Part shown: piece after piece, positions 16,361-24,289 of the stretch
Layout: each line of letters starts with the position of its first letter
Numbering within the stretch: position 1 is the first letter of the stretch
Assembly (NCBI RefSeq): GCF_022758885.1
Contig: NZ_JALEBH010000001.1
Location: 1,736,001-1,800,000, forward strand
Reading direction: 5' to 3'
DNA from: Sphingobium sp. BYY-5
Lineage (GTDB): Bacteria; Pseudomonadota; Alphaproteobacteria; Sphingomonadales; Sphingomonadaceae
Length of the DNA: 64,000 nt
The notes under the pieces: generated by a model
What the model saw: only the letters and a program-made list of their open reading frames with translations
Told to the model about the DNA's origin: nothing
Database searches by the model: none
Translations under genes and position numbers: made by a program

Positions 16361-16864
16361 TCAGTCCTCGATCGGGACGAAGGCGCCCTTGGCACGGTCC
16401 TTCACCACCTTGTCGGCGCGGAAGACCGATCCGCTCATGGTGATGTAGACGCCCGGTTCGGCGACCTGCGCGGTGGCGAAGGCCATGCCGAGGTTGAAAC
16501 TGGCGTCGCTCTCACCGAAACGTGCCGGGGCCAGTGCGCCGACCAGCACGATCGTCTTGCCGGCTATGTCCTTCAGCAGCTTGGCCGTCTCCGTCATCGT
16601 GTCGGTGCCATGGGTGATGACGATATGCTTTTCCCGCGCGGCGGCGGCCCGCGCGGCGATCAGCGCGCGATCAGTATCGTCCAGTTCCAGGCTGTCCTTG
16701 CGCGTCACTTCCTCGATACGGAAGGGCCGCTTGACCCGCGCCACGTCCAGAAGCTTGGCCATCACGGTTTCGCCGACTTGATAGTCGGACAAGGCATCGA
16801 AATAGATTTTGTCGATCGTGCCGCCGGTGGTGAGCAGCAGAATCGGGATGTCGGGGGACAGCAT
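16361..16864 (-). CDS. asparaginase N-terminal domain protein
   Basis: The 167-residue protein covers only the N-terminal catalytic domain of bacterial type asparaginases. The nucleophile loop T-T-G-G-T16-I-D and the second triad H-G-T87-D88-T are present, and the A-D-K-V-V-K segment sits where the family lysine lies. The C-terminal domain, normally about 130 residues that complete the dimer active site, is absent. Short versions occur in other Alphaproteobacteria, so this may be a distinct subfamily rather than a broken gene. ATG 16864 has a TGGAG eight bases upstream; the longer open frame is not supported. Confidence 0.8.
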   Translation of the reverse strand: MLSPDIPILLLTTGGTIDKIYFDALSDYQVGETVMAKLLDVARVKRPFRIEEVTRKDSLELDDTDRALIAARAAAAREKHIVITHGTDTMTETAKLLKDIAGKTIVLVGALAPARFGESDASFNLGMAFATAQVAEPGVYITMSGSVFRADKVVKDRAKGAFVPIED

Positions 16865-16901
16865 AGGGGACTCCAGGGTCAATTTGGTCGCGCCCCTTAG
16901 A

Positions 16902-16944
16902 GCATTCTGAAGTCGGCTGGAACAGCCGACGGCTCGCAAAATGC
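16902..16944. repeat. short palindromic element between asparaginase and proC
   Basis: An 8-bp perfect stem (GTCGGCTG, loop GAA) sits inside outer GCATT/AATGC arms. It lies 47 bp after the proC stop on the minus strand. The outline, flanking AGAGCATT and AAAATGC around a hairpin, resembles a common alphaproteobacterial intergenic repeat; it may also terminate proC. Confidence 0.45.
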
Positions 16945-16990
16945 GTAAAACCGGATGAAACGCAAAAGCCCCTTGCCCGGAACCGCTCTC

Positions 16991-17803
16991 TTATCCCCCG
17001 CGCGCCATGGCTTCGCCGCGATCGCGAGCGGCGGTCAGCGTGTCGGTCAGCAGCGTCAGCAGCCGATCGTCGGCGTCGAGGACGTTCAGGCCCTCGCGCG
17101 TCATGCCACCGGGGCTCGCGACCTGATCCGCAAGCATTGCCGGGCTGACAGCCGCGCGGGCCGCCATGTTGGCCGAACCCTGCACCGTCGCCAGCGCCAT
17201 ACGCGCGGCCTGATCGGCGGGAATGCCCAGCGCCTCGCCCGCCCGCGCCAGCGTGTCGATAAAGCGGAAAAGAAAGGCCGGGCCGCAACCCGACAGCGCC
17301 GTCACCTGATTGAACAGGGCTTCGTCGGCGATCCATTCGGCAAGGCCGAGCGGCTGGATCAAGGCGTCGATATCGGCCTTGGCCTTGTCCGATGTCACCC
17401 CGTCGGTGAAGAGTGCGATCACGCCCTCCCCCAGGCCTACCGGCAGGTTGGGCATGGCGCGGACGATATCCCGCGCGGCCGGGAAGCGGGTGCGCAGGTC
17501 GGCGAGCGGCGCGCCTGCGAGGATCGAGATGATCCGCGTCTCTGCCGTACAAAGCGGCGCCAGCGCCGCGGCGACATCGGCGATCTGATATGGCTTCATG
17601 CCCAGCAGCACCGTCGCTCCGACCGGCAGCGCGGCGGGATAGTCGGTAACGACCGTGACGCCATCGGCCACCGGCTTGCCGCTGGGACGCAGCACGGTGA
17701 CGCGCGCAGAGTCAAGACCCTGGTCGAGCCAACGCGACAACATCTGCCCCGCCATATTGCCGCAACCGACAAGGAAGAGGTGATCCGGCCAATATTGAGT
17801 CAT
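16991..17803 (-). CDS. proC: pyrroline-5-carboxylate reductase
   Basis: The 270-residue enzyme catalyses the last step of proline synthesis, reducing 1-pyrroline-5-carboxylate with NAD(P)H. The Rossmann motif is L-V-G-C-G-N-M-A-G (residues 11-19), and the C-terminal dimerisation domain with L-S-G-C-G-P-A-F-L-F and the final A-S-P-G-G-M-T segments is intact. Length is normal. It follows the YbjN gene with 4 bp between them, so the two share a transcript. Confidence 0.95.
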   Translation of the reverse strand: MTQYWPDHLFLVGCGNMAGQMLSRWLDQGLDSARVTVLRPSGKPVADGVTVVTDYPAALPVGATVLLGMKPYQIADVAAALAPLCTAETRIISILAGAPLADLRTRFPAARDIVRAMPNLPVGLGEGVIALFTDGVTSDKAKADIDALIQPLGLAEWIADEALFNQVTALSGCGPAFLFRFIDTLARAGEALGIPADQAARMALATVQGSANMAARAAVSPAMLADQVASPGGMTREGLNVLDADDRLLTLLTDTLTAARDRGEAMARGG

Positions 17804-17807
17804 AGAA

Positions 17808-18314
17808 TCAGGCTTCGCCGCGGGTTTCGATCAGGCTGGCGGAGATCGCCTCGCTGGGACTTTTACCACCCCACAGAACGAACTGGAACACCGGGTAGAA
17901 GCGTTCGCATTCATCGATCGCGGTTTCGACCAGCAACTGCGCCTGATCCAGCGTCAGCGTGCCGCCCGCGCCCAGCAGTGCGCCGTGGCGGAACAACACG
18001 ATGCCGCTGGACGACCAGAGTTCGAAATGGCCGATCCAGAGCTGCTCGTTGATGAGGCCCAGCGTTTCATAGACGGTGCCGCGCTTGTCCTCGCTCACCC
18101 GGATGTCGGGCATGGCGAGGAGCTGAAGCACCTGATCCTCGTCGCGCCAGATGCCGCGCAGTTCATATTGCGCCCAGCTACCCTGGGTGTTCGCGACAAT
18201 CTCATCCTCGCCGACCTGTTCGAAGCTCCAGCCATGTGCCTCGAAATAGGCGGCCAGCATGTCGATCGGCGCGGCCTCCTGACCGCCATGTTCAAATTCG
18301 TCACTATCCATCAT
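17808..18314 (-). CDS. YbjN domain protein
   Basis: The 168-residue protein has the YbjN fold (residues 16-145), a type III secretion chaperone-like domain; segments such as W-S-F-E-Q and G-H-F-E-L-W match the family. YbjN proteins in enterics affect stress responses and motility, but the role in Alphaproteobacteria is not clear. It is the first gene of the ybjN-proC pair. No TM segment or signal is present. Confidence 0.85.
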   Translation of the reverse strand: MMDSDEFEHGGQEAAPIDMLAAYFEAHGWSFEQVGEDEIVANTQGSWAQYELRGIWRDEDQVLQLLAMPDIRVSEDKRGTVYETLGLINEQLWIGHFELWSSSGIVLFRHGALLGAGGTLTLDQAQLLVETAIDECERFYPVFQFVLWGGKSPSEAISASLIETRGEA

Positions 18315-18371
18315 CGGCGGGCCTTATCACCGCATAGGGCGAAAGGACAGACAGAAGGGCGGACGGCAGGA

Positions 18372-18671
18372 TCAGTTCGCGTCACTTGCCTTGGGCTTGG
18401 CGGTCTTGACGCTCTTGGTCACAGGCTGCGGCGCCTTGCCTTCCAGCGCATCGAGGCGGGCTTTCAGCAGTTCCACTTCCTCGCGCGCGGCAGCGGCAAC
18501 GGCCTTCACCGCGTCAAATTCCTCACGCGACACGAAATCCATGCCGCCGACCCATTCCCTGGCCCGTTCGCGCGCATTGGATTCAAATTCGCGCGTCATG
18601 CCCGCCACCGTCCCGGCGGCGCCGTTCACCAGCTTGGCCAGATCGTCGAAAAAGCGGTTCTCGCTCTGCAT
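18372..18671 (-). CDS. UbiK family accessory factor
   Basis: The 99-residue protein has an N-terminal amphipathic region with F-D-D-L-A-K-L and a central coiled coil (residues 55-80, with the R-E-E-F-D-A-V segment) as in UbiK, which supports the aerobic ubiquinone biosynthesis complex. The C-terminus is Lys/Pro rich. ATG 18671 is preceded by AGAGGAT, so it is preferred over the longer open frame. Confidence 0.82.
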   Translation of the reverse strand: MQSENRFFDDLAKLVNGAAGTVAGMTREFESNARERAREWVGGMDFVSREEFDAVKAVAAAAREEVELLKARLDALEGKAPQPVTKSVKTAKPKASDAN

Positions 18672-18713
18672 TGCACTATCCTCTTTGCGGCGCACGGTCC
18701 GCGCGCCCGAAAT

Positions 18714-19262
18714 TCATATCTGGGTCTTGAGTGCCGGAGCGACAAGGGTTGCCGCGTCCGGGTTCAGGCGGCCGATCTCATAGGTGAGAAGGCAAGCGAA
18801 CGCCAGCCAGCAGAGACAGGGCAGCATCAGCACGCCCGCGAGCCGCCGGATACGCCAGAAAAGCGCCGTCGTCGCCGCCACCGCGACGAACAGGATCAGG
18901 ATCAGCGCCAGCGCGCTATCCACCTGATGCGCGCGGAAAAAGATCAGCGACCAGGCCAGGTTGAGCAGCAATTGCACCAGGAACAGGATGATGGCAGGCA
19001 CCCGTCCCTTCGCACCGCGCGCATGAAGTATGACGGCGAAGGCCAGCGCCATCAGCCCGTAGCAAATCGTCCAGGCGGCATCGAACGCCCAGCCTGGCGG
19101 CATCAGCGCCGGTTTTTCCAGCGCAGCGAACCAGCGATTGCCATAACCGCTATTGGCAAGCCTGCCGGACAGAAATCCCAAAAAGAGGATGGCAGGCACC
19201 GTGACCAGCGCCCACCGCAGATAGGCAAGGCGCAATTGACCCTGGGACGCAATCTCGTTCAT
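18714..19262 (-). CDS. TspO/MBR family membrane protein
   Basis: The 182-residue protein has five membrane helices and family segments such as W-F-A-A-L-E-K-P and P-P-G-W-A-F. TspO binds tetrapyrroles and cholesterol-like ligands and has signalling or stress roles. ATG 19262 is used; an ATG at 19286 would be 1 bp from the RND gene and is also possible. It lies just downstream of the RND pump on the same strand, with a 25-bp gap, and may be co-transcribed with it. Confidence 0.88.
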   Translation of the reverse strand: MNEIASQGQLRLAYLRWALVTVPAILFLGFLSGRLANSGYGNRWFAALEKPALMPPGWAFDAAWTICYGLMALAFAVILHARGAKGRVPAIILFLVQLLLNLAWSLIFFRAHQVDSALALILILFVAVAATTALFWRIRRLAGVLMLPCLCWLAFACLLTYEIGRLNPDAATLVAPALKTQI

Positions 19263-19287
19263 CGAAAGCAACACTCCCCCACGCATG

Positions 19288-22200
19288 TCACTCGGCCGGT
19301 TCGGGTGAATCCTTGAGCGCCGAATCCAGTTTACGGCTGACGGTTTGCGGAGAAACCGTGCGCTTGGCAACGCGCGAATAGAAGATCGGGATCAGGAAGA
19401 GCGTGATAAGCGTCGCCAGGCTGACGCCGAACACCACCACCACGCCGATCGAATGGCGCGCCGCCGCCCCCGCCCCGCCGCGCAGAACCAGCGGCACCGC
19501 GCCGATCACGGTCGCGATCGAGGTCATCAGGATCGGGCGCAGGCGGCGTTTCGCCGCTTCGCGGATCGCTTCGGCAATCTCCAGCCCCTCGTCACGCAAC
19601 TGGTTGGCGAACTCGACGATCAATATGCCGTTCTTGGCCGCCAGACCCACCAGCATGACGATGCCGATCTGGCTATAGAGATTGATCGATCCCCCTGTGA
19701 TCGCCAGCCCCAATGCGCCGCCCGCCACCGCCAGCGGCACGGTGGCGATAATGACGCCGGGATGGACGAAACTTTCGAACTGGGCGGCGAGCAGCAGATA
19801 GACCAGCAGGATGGTGAGGCCGAAGACCAGCCAGATCGACCCGCCGGTTTCCCGCAGCGACTGGCTTTCACCGCGATAGCCGATCGCCAGCACTTCGGGG
19901 GACTGACGCGCCTGATCCTCCAGGAAGCTCAACGCCTCGCCCAGCGAGGTGCCGGGCGCCAGCGCCGCCGTCAGGGTGATGGCGCGCAGTTTGTTGTAGC
20001 GGTTGAGCTGGCGCGGCCCCGCCACTTCGCGGATCGTGACCAGCGCCGACAACGGCACCAGCGCGCCGGTACGGCTGCGCACGTTGATCCGTTCCAGATC
20101 GGCTTTGGTCCGGCGGCCTTCCTCCTCCGCCTGCACCAGCACGCGATACTCCTCGCCCCGGTCGACATAGGTGGTGACGCGGCGCGAACCGAGCAGGCTT
20201 TGCAGCGCCTGGCTGACGTCGTTGACCGACACGCCCAGGTCGCCGGCGCGCTGCAGATCGGTTTCGATCCGCATCTGCGGCTTGGTTTCCTTATAGTCGC
20301 TGTCCACGTTGATGAGGCCAGGATAGGCGGCAGCGGCGGCCATGATCCGGTCACGCGCGGCGACCAGCCCTTCATAGGTGGAACCGGCCAGCACGATATT
20401 GACCGGCAGGCCACGCCCGCGGCCCAGCCCCGATCGCGGCGCGGCGTTACCACGCACGCCCGGCTGATCGGCGATCACCCGGTTGATGATGGTCGCGACC
20501 TCGCTCGTGGTGATGCTGCGATCCTCCCAGGGGCGGAGGAAGGCGATGACGTTGCCGCCGTTGAAATCGTCGGTCGTGCCGAAGCCCGCAGGCGTACGGA
20601 TGACGAGATTCTGGAGCGTCCCGTCCTTGCGCAGGAAGGCGAGATCATCCTCGATCTTCTTCATATAGGCCATCATCCGGGCGAAGCCGGTGCCTTCGGG
20701 CGCGCTGATCTGCGCTTCGACCACACCGGTATCTTCGGCGGGCGCCAGTTCGGTCGGCAGGCGGGTGAAAAAGAAACCCGCCACGCCCAGGAACAGCAGC
20801 ACGCCCAGCAGCGGCAGCAACGGCTTCCTCAGCGCACCGTCCAGCCAGCGCGCATAGCCCCTTTCCAGCCGCTGGAACCGATCGTCGATCCAGCGCGCCA
20901 GCCGCCCACGTTCGGCATTTTTGAGCAGCTTCGAACAGAGCATCGGCGCGAGACTGAGCGAGATGAAACCGGAGAAAGCAATCGCCGCGATCATCGCGAT
21001 GGCGAGTTCGCGGAAGAGCAGGCCGGTCTGGCCCGCCAGGAACATGACCGGCACGAACACGGCGCAGACGACCAAGGTGGTCGAGATGATGGCGAAGCCC
21101 ACCTGCCGCGTGCCAAGATAGGCGGCGACCAGCGGATCGTCGCCCTGTTCGACGCGGTGATAGACATTTTCCAGCACGACGATGGCGTCGTCCACCACCA
21201 GGCCGATGGCGAGGACGAAGGCGAGCAGGGTCAGCAGATTGATCGACAGGCCCAGCAGCCACATCACCGCACAGGTGGCGAGCAGGCAGATCGGCACCGT
21301 CACCGCCGGGATGATCGTCGCGCGCACCGATCCCAGGAACAGGAAGATGACGAGGATGACGAGCAGCGCCGCCTCGATCAGCGTGTCATAGACATTGTCG
21401 ATCGCCCGTTCGATGAACAGCGATTCGTCGGTGCCGATGGCAACGCGCATCCCCTGCGGCAGGGTGGGCTTCAGCTCTTCGAGCAGCGCCTTCGCCTTCT
21501 GCGCCACTTCCAGCGTGTTGGCGCCCGACTGGCGGATGATGCCGATGCCGATCGCCGTGCCCTGGTTGGACCGGAAGCTGCTATAGGGATTCTCCGCCCC
21601 CTCCTCGATCCGGGCGACATCGCCCAGCTTCACCAGATAGCCATCCGCGCCCCGGCCGACGACCAGTTGCGCGAACTGATCGGGCGTGGCGAAGGGCCGT
21701 TCGACGCGCAACGTCTGGTTCTGGTCCTTCGATTCGAAGCGACCGGCGGGCAGCTCGACATTCTGGGTACGCAGCGCCGCCTCGACATCGGCGGGGGTCA
21801 GGCCGAAGGCGGCCAGCTTTTCCGCGTTGAACCAGATACGGGTGGAGGGCCGCGCCTCGCCACCGATGGTGACGCGCGCCACCCCGTCGATCGCGGCGAA
21901 ACGGTCGGCGACGGTGCGGTCAAGATAGTCGCTGATCCGGATCGGCGACCAGCCGGGGCGGGAAAAGGCGAGGAAGAGGATGGAACGGGCATCGGAATCC
22001 ACCTTGCGGATTTCCGGCGCCAGCGCGTCTTCCGGCAGATCCTCCACCACCGAACCCACCCGGTCGCGCACGTCATTGGCGGCGCTGTCGATGTCGCGCG
22101 AGGGGTCGAATTCGATATTGATGTTGGACGTGCCGTCCTGCGAGGTCGAGGTGATGGTCTGGATGCCCTGCACACCCGCGACCGCATCCTCGATCAACTG

Positions 22201-22392
22201 GGTGATGCGGGTTTCCACAACCGACGCCGCCGCGCCGGTATAGGTGGTTTCAACCGATACGATCGGCGGGTCGGTGTCGGGATATTCGCGCACCGACAGG
22301 CTCATCCAGCCAACCACGCCGACGATACAGAGCAGCACCGCGACGACGGCGGCGAAAACGGGGCGGCGGACGGAAAGGTCGGAAAGCTGCAT
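19288..22392 (-). CDS. RND efflux pump inner-membrane transporter (AcrB/HAE family)
   Basis: The 1034-residue protein has twelve membrane helices in two halves with large periplasmic loops, and the family motif G-L-V-V-D401-D402-A-I-V-V in helix 4, where the aspartates take part in proton relay. The N-terminus V-R-R-P-V-F-A and periplasmic R-E-Y-P segment are typical. It is translated right after the adaptor gene (13 bp gap). There is no TolC-like gene here, so it would use an outer-membrane factor encoded elsewhere. Substrate unknown. Confidence 0.93.
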   Translation of the reverse strand: MQLSDLSVRRPVFAAVVAVLLCIVGVVGWMSLSVREYPDTDPPIVSVETTYTGAAASVVETRITQLIEDAVAGVQGIQTITSTSQDGTSNINIEFDPSRDIDSAANDVRDRVGSVVEDLPEDALAPEIRKVDSDARSILFLAFSRPGWSPIRISDYLDRTVADRFAAIDGVARVTIGGEARPSTRIWFNAEKLAAFGLTPADVEAALRTQNVELPAGRFESKDQNQTLRVERPFATPDQFAQLVVGRGADGYLVKLGDVARIEEGAENPYSSFRSNQGTAIGIGIIRQSGANTLEVAQKAKALLEELKPTLPQGMRVAIGTDESLFIERAIDNVYDTLIEAALLVILVIFLFLGSVRATIIPAVTVPICLLATCAVMWLLGLSINLLTLLAFVLAIGLVVDDAIVVLENVYHRVEQGDDPLVAAYLGTRQVGFAIISTTLVVCAVFVPVMFLAGQTGLLFRELAIAMIAAIAFSGFISLSLAPMLCSKLLKNAERGRLARWIDDRFQRLERGYARWLDGALRKPLLPLLGVLLFLGVAGFFFTRLPTELAPAEDTGVVEAQISAPEGTGFARMMAYMKKIEDDLAFLRKDGTLQNLVIRTPAGFGTTDDFNGGNVIAFLRPWEDRSITTSEVATIINRVIADQPGVRGNAAPRSGLGRGRGLPVNIVLAGSTYEGLVAARDRIMAAAAAYPGLINVDSDYKETKPQMRIETDLQRAGDLGVSVNDVSQALQSLLGSRRVTTYVDRGEEYRVLVQAEEEGRRTKADLERINVRSRTGALVPLSALVTIREVAGPRQLNRYNKLRAITLTAALAPGTSLGEALSFLEDQARQSPEVLAIGYRGESQSLRETGGSIWLVFGLTILLVYLLLAAQFESFVHPGVIIATVPLAVAGGALGLAITGGSINLYSQIGIVMLVGLAAKNGILIVEFANQLRDEGLEIAEAIREAAKRRLRPILMTSIATVIGAVPLVLRGGAGAAARHSIGVVVVFGVSLATLITLFLIPIFYSRVAKRTVSPQTVSRKLDSALKDSPEPAE

Positions 22393-22405
22393 GGCGCCGC
22401 GTCCC

Positions 22406-23455
22406 TTAACCGGCGCTCTTGGAGCCGGCGGCCTTGGACTTGTCCCCCGCCAGACGCACGGTCACGCCATCGGTCAGCTTGACGACACCTTCGGTCACGA
22501 CGGTCTGGCCGGGCGTTATCCCGCTGGTGATTTCCACCAGGCCGTTCTGGCGGATGCCGGTGTTGACCTTCACCCGCTTGGCGATGCGGTCCTCGATGAC
22601 GAAGACGAAACGTTCATCGCCGTCGCCGATCACCGCCAGTTCCGGTACGGCAAGCGACTGACGCTGGCGCGCGAGCACGCTGACGGTCAGGAGCATACCG
22701 GGTTTCAGCGCCTTGTCGGGATTGGGCAGGATGGCGCGTACCCGGACCGCGCGGGTCGCGGGGTCGATCACCGGGTCGATGGTGGCGATGACGCCGTTGA
22801 ACGGCCGGTCGGGCCAGGCGGCGGAAACGGCCTTGATCGGCATTCCTTCGCGAAGCATCGACAGGCGGGTTTCGGGGACAGTGAAGTCCAGCTTGATCCG
22901 GCTGATGTCGCTGACGGTGGCGATCGGCGTACCGGCGGTGACGATCGCGCCAGGCGACACGGTGCGCAAGGAGACCCAGCCGGCAAAGGGCGCGCGGATG
23001 ATACGGTCGCCGATCGAGGCACGGGCGAGGTCCGCATTGGCGCGGGCGGCACTGGCGAGCGCCGTCTGCTGCTCCAGCGTCGCGCCGGTGGCAAAGCCGC
23101 GCGCCTTCAATGCCTGGATACGCTGAAGCTGCTGGCCCGCCTGTAGCGCGGTAGCCTCGGCCGAGGCGAGCTCGGCCTTTTCCTGGCCGATGGCGAGCGT
23201 GGCGATCACTTGCCCCTTCGCCACGAAGCCGCCATCTGCGAAGTTGAGCGCGGTGATCCGCTCCGTCACCGGCGCGGAAAGCACCACCTGCTCATTGGCG
23301 AGCGCGGTGCCGACCGCCTCCACATTATCGGTGAAGCTGGCGGGCGCGATCGGGCTGGCTTCCACCAGCGGCACGGCGCGCGGTTTCTGCTGCTTCTCGC
23401 CGTTACAACCGGCAAGGCAAAGGGCTGTGAGAATGACGGGCAGGAACGAACGCAT
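22406..23455 (-). CDS. RND efflux periplasmic adaptor (MFP) lipoprotein
   Basis: The 349-residue lipoprotein (lipobox L-A-G-C17) has the adaptor domain order: barrel-sandwich/lipoyl (about 40-75 and 135-175), a short coiled-coil hairpin (80-130), beta-barrel and C-terminal membrane-proximal domain. It links the RND transporter, 13 bp downstream, to an outer-membrane channel. The coiled coil is short, as in the AcrA family. Confidence 0.92.
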   Translation of the reverse strand: MRSFLPVILTALCLAGCNGEKQQKPRAVPLVEASPIAPASFTDNVEAVGTALANEQVVLSAPVTERITALNFADGGFVAKGQVIATLAIGQEKAELASAEATALQAGQQLQRIQALKARGFATGATLEQQTALASAARANADLARASIGDRIIRAPFAGWVSLRTVSPGAIVTAGTPIATVSDISRIKLDFTVPETRLSMLREGMPIKAVSAAWPDRPFNGVIATIDPVIDPATRAVRVRAILPNPDKALKPGMLLTVSVLARQRQSLAVPELAVIGDGDERFVFVIEDRIAKRVKVNTGIRQNGLVEITSGITPGQTVVTEGVVKLTDGVTVRLAGDKSKAAGSKSAG

Positions 23456-23551
23456 GACGGAGGGCTATCGGGCCTTTCAGGGCGACACAATGGGAGCTTT
23501 GTCGCGAGATGTAACAATATGTGTCGGGGGCTGAGAACGAACATGCGTCGA

Positions 23552-24289
23552 TTATCCACCAAGCCGCGCATGGATAAGAAATTCGACATTGCCCTGCGGC
23601 CCGGTAATCGGACTTTGCGTCAAGCTGGAGACAGCCCAGCCCTGGGTCCGAACCCAGTCCTGCACTTCGGCGCAGACCCGGTCATGCACGGCGGGATCGC
23701 GCACCACGCCATTCTTGCCCACTTCCTCGCGCCGCGCTTCGAACTGCGGCTTGATGAGCGCGACCAGATGGGCGCCGGGCCGGGCGAAAGTGATCGGCTT
23801 TTCCAGCACTTTGGCAAGACTGATGAAGCTGGCGTCGCAAACGATGATGTCGACGGTTTCCGGGATATGGGCGTCGGTCAGGATGCGGGCGCTGGTCTGT
23901 TCATGGACGATCACCCGATCGTCGGAGCGCAGTTTCCACGCAAGCTGGTTGGTGCCGCTGTCCACGGCATAGACCTTCGTCGCGCCATGGGTCAGCAGCA
24001 CATCGGTAAAACCGCCGGTCGAGGAACCGACGTCGATCGCGACCATGCCGGTCACGTCGATCGCGAACTCTTCCAGCGCGTGGGCGAGCTTGATACCGCC
24101 CCGCGACACCCAGGGATGGTCGCGGCCGCGTACGTCCAGCTCCGTGCCTTCGGGCACCTGCTGCCCGGCCTTCTCGATCTTCCTGTCGCCCAGGAAGACG
24201 AGGCCGGCGAGGATCAGCGCCTGCGCCCGCGCCCGGCTTTCGGCGAGGCCGGAATCGACCAGCAACTGGTCCGCCCGCACCTTGGCCAT
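23552..24289 (-). CDS. tlyA: TlyA family rRNA (cytidine-2'-O)-methyltransferase
   Basis: The 245-residue protein has an N-terminal S4 domain (R-A-D-Q-L-L at the start) and an FtsJ-like methyltransferase domain. The SAM loop is D-V-G-S-S-T-G-G-F-T-D, and the V-S-R-G-G-I-K-L-A-H-A-L segment precedes it. In other bacteria the enzyme methylates cytidines in 16S and 23S rRNA. ATG 24289 overlaps the DsbD stop by one base (TGATG), so the two are co-translated. Confidence 0.92.
   Translation of the reverse strand: MAKVRADQLLVDSGLAESRARAQALILAGLVFLGDRKIEKAGQQVPEGTELDVRGRDHPWVSRGGIKLAHALEEFAIDVTGMVAIDVGSSTGGFTDVLLTHGATKVYAVDSGTNQLAWKLRSDDRVIVHEQTSARILTDAHIPETVDIIVCDASFISLAKVLEKPITFARPGAHLVALIKPQFEARREEVGKNGVVRDPAVHDRVCAEVQDWVRTQGWAVSSLTQSPITGPQGNVEFLIHARLGG

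Noticed and set aside
17985..19316. 443-codon plus-strand open frame
   Set aside because: It is antisense to YbjN, UbiK and TspO genes that have clear family features.
19345..22482. 1045-codon plus-strand open frame
   Set aside because: It mirrors the RND transporter gene; its composition (many Asp, Gln, His, Arg) is typical of antisense GC-rich frames.
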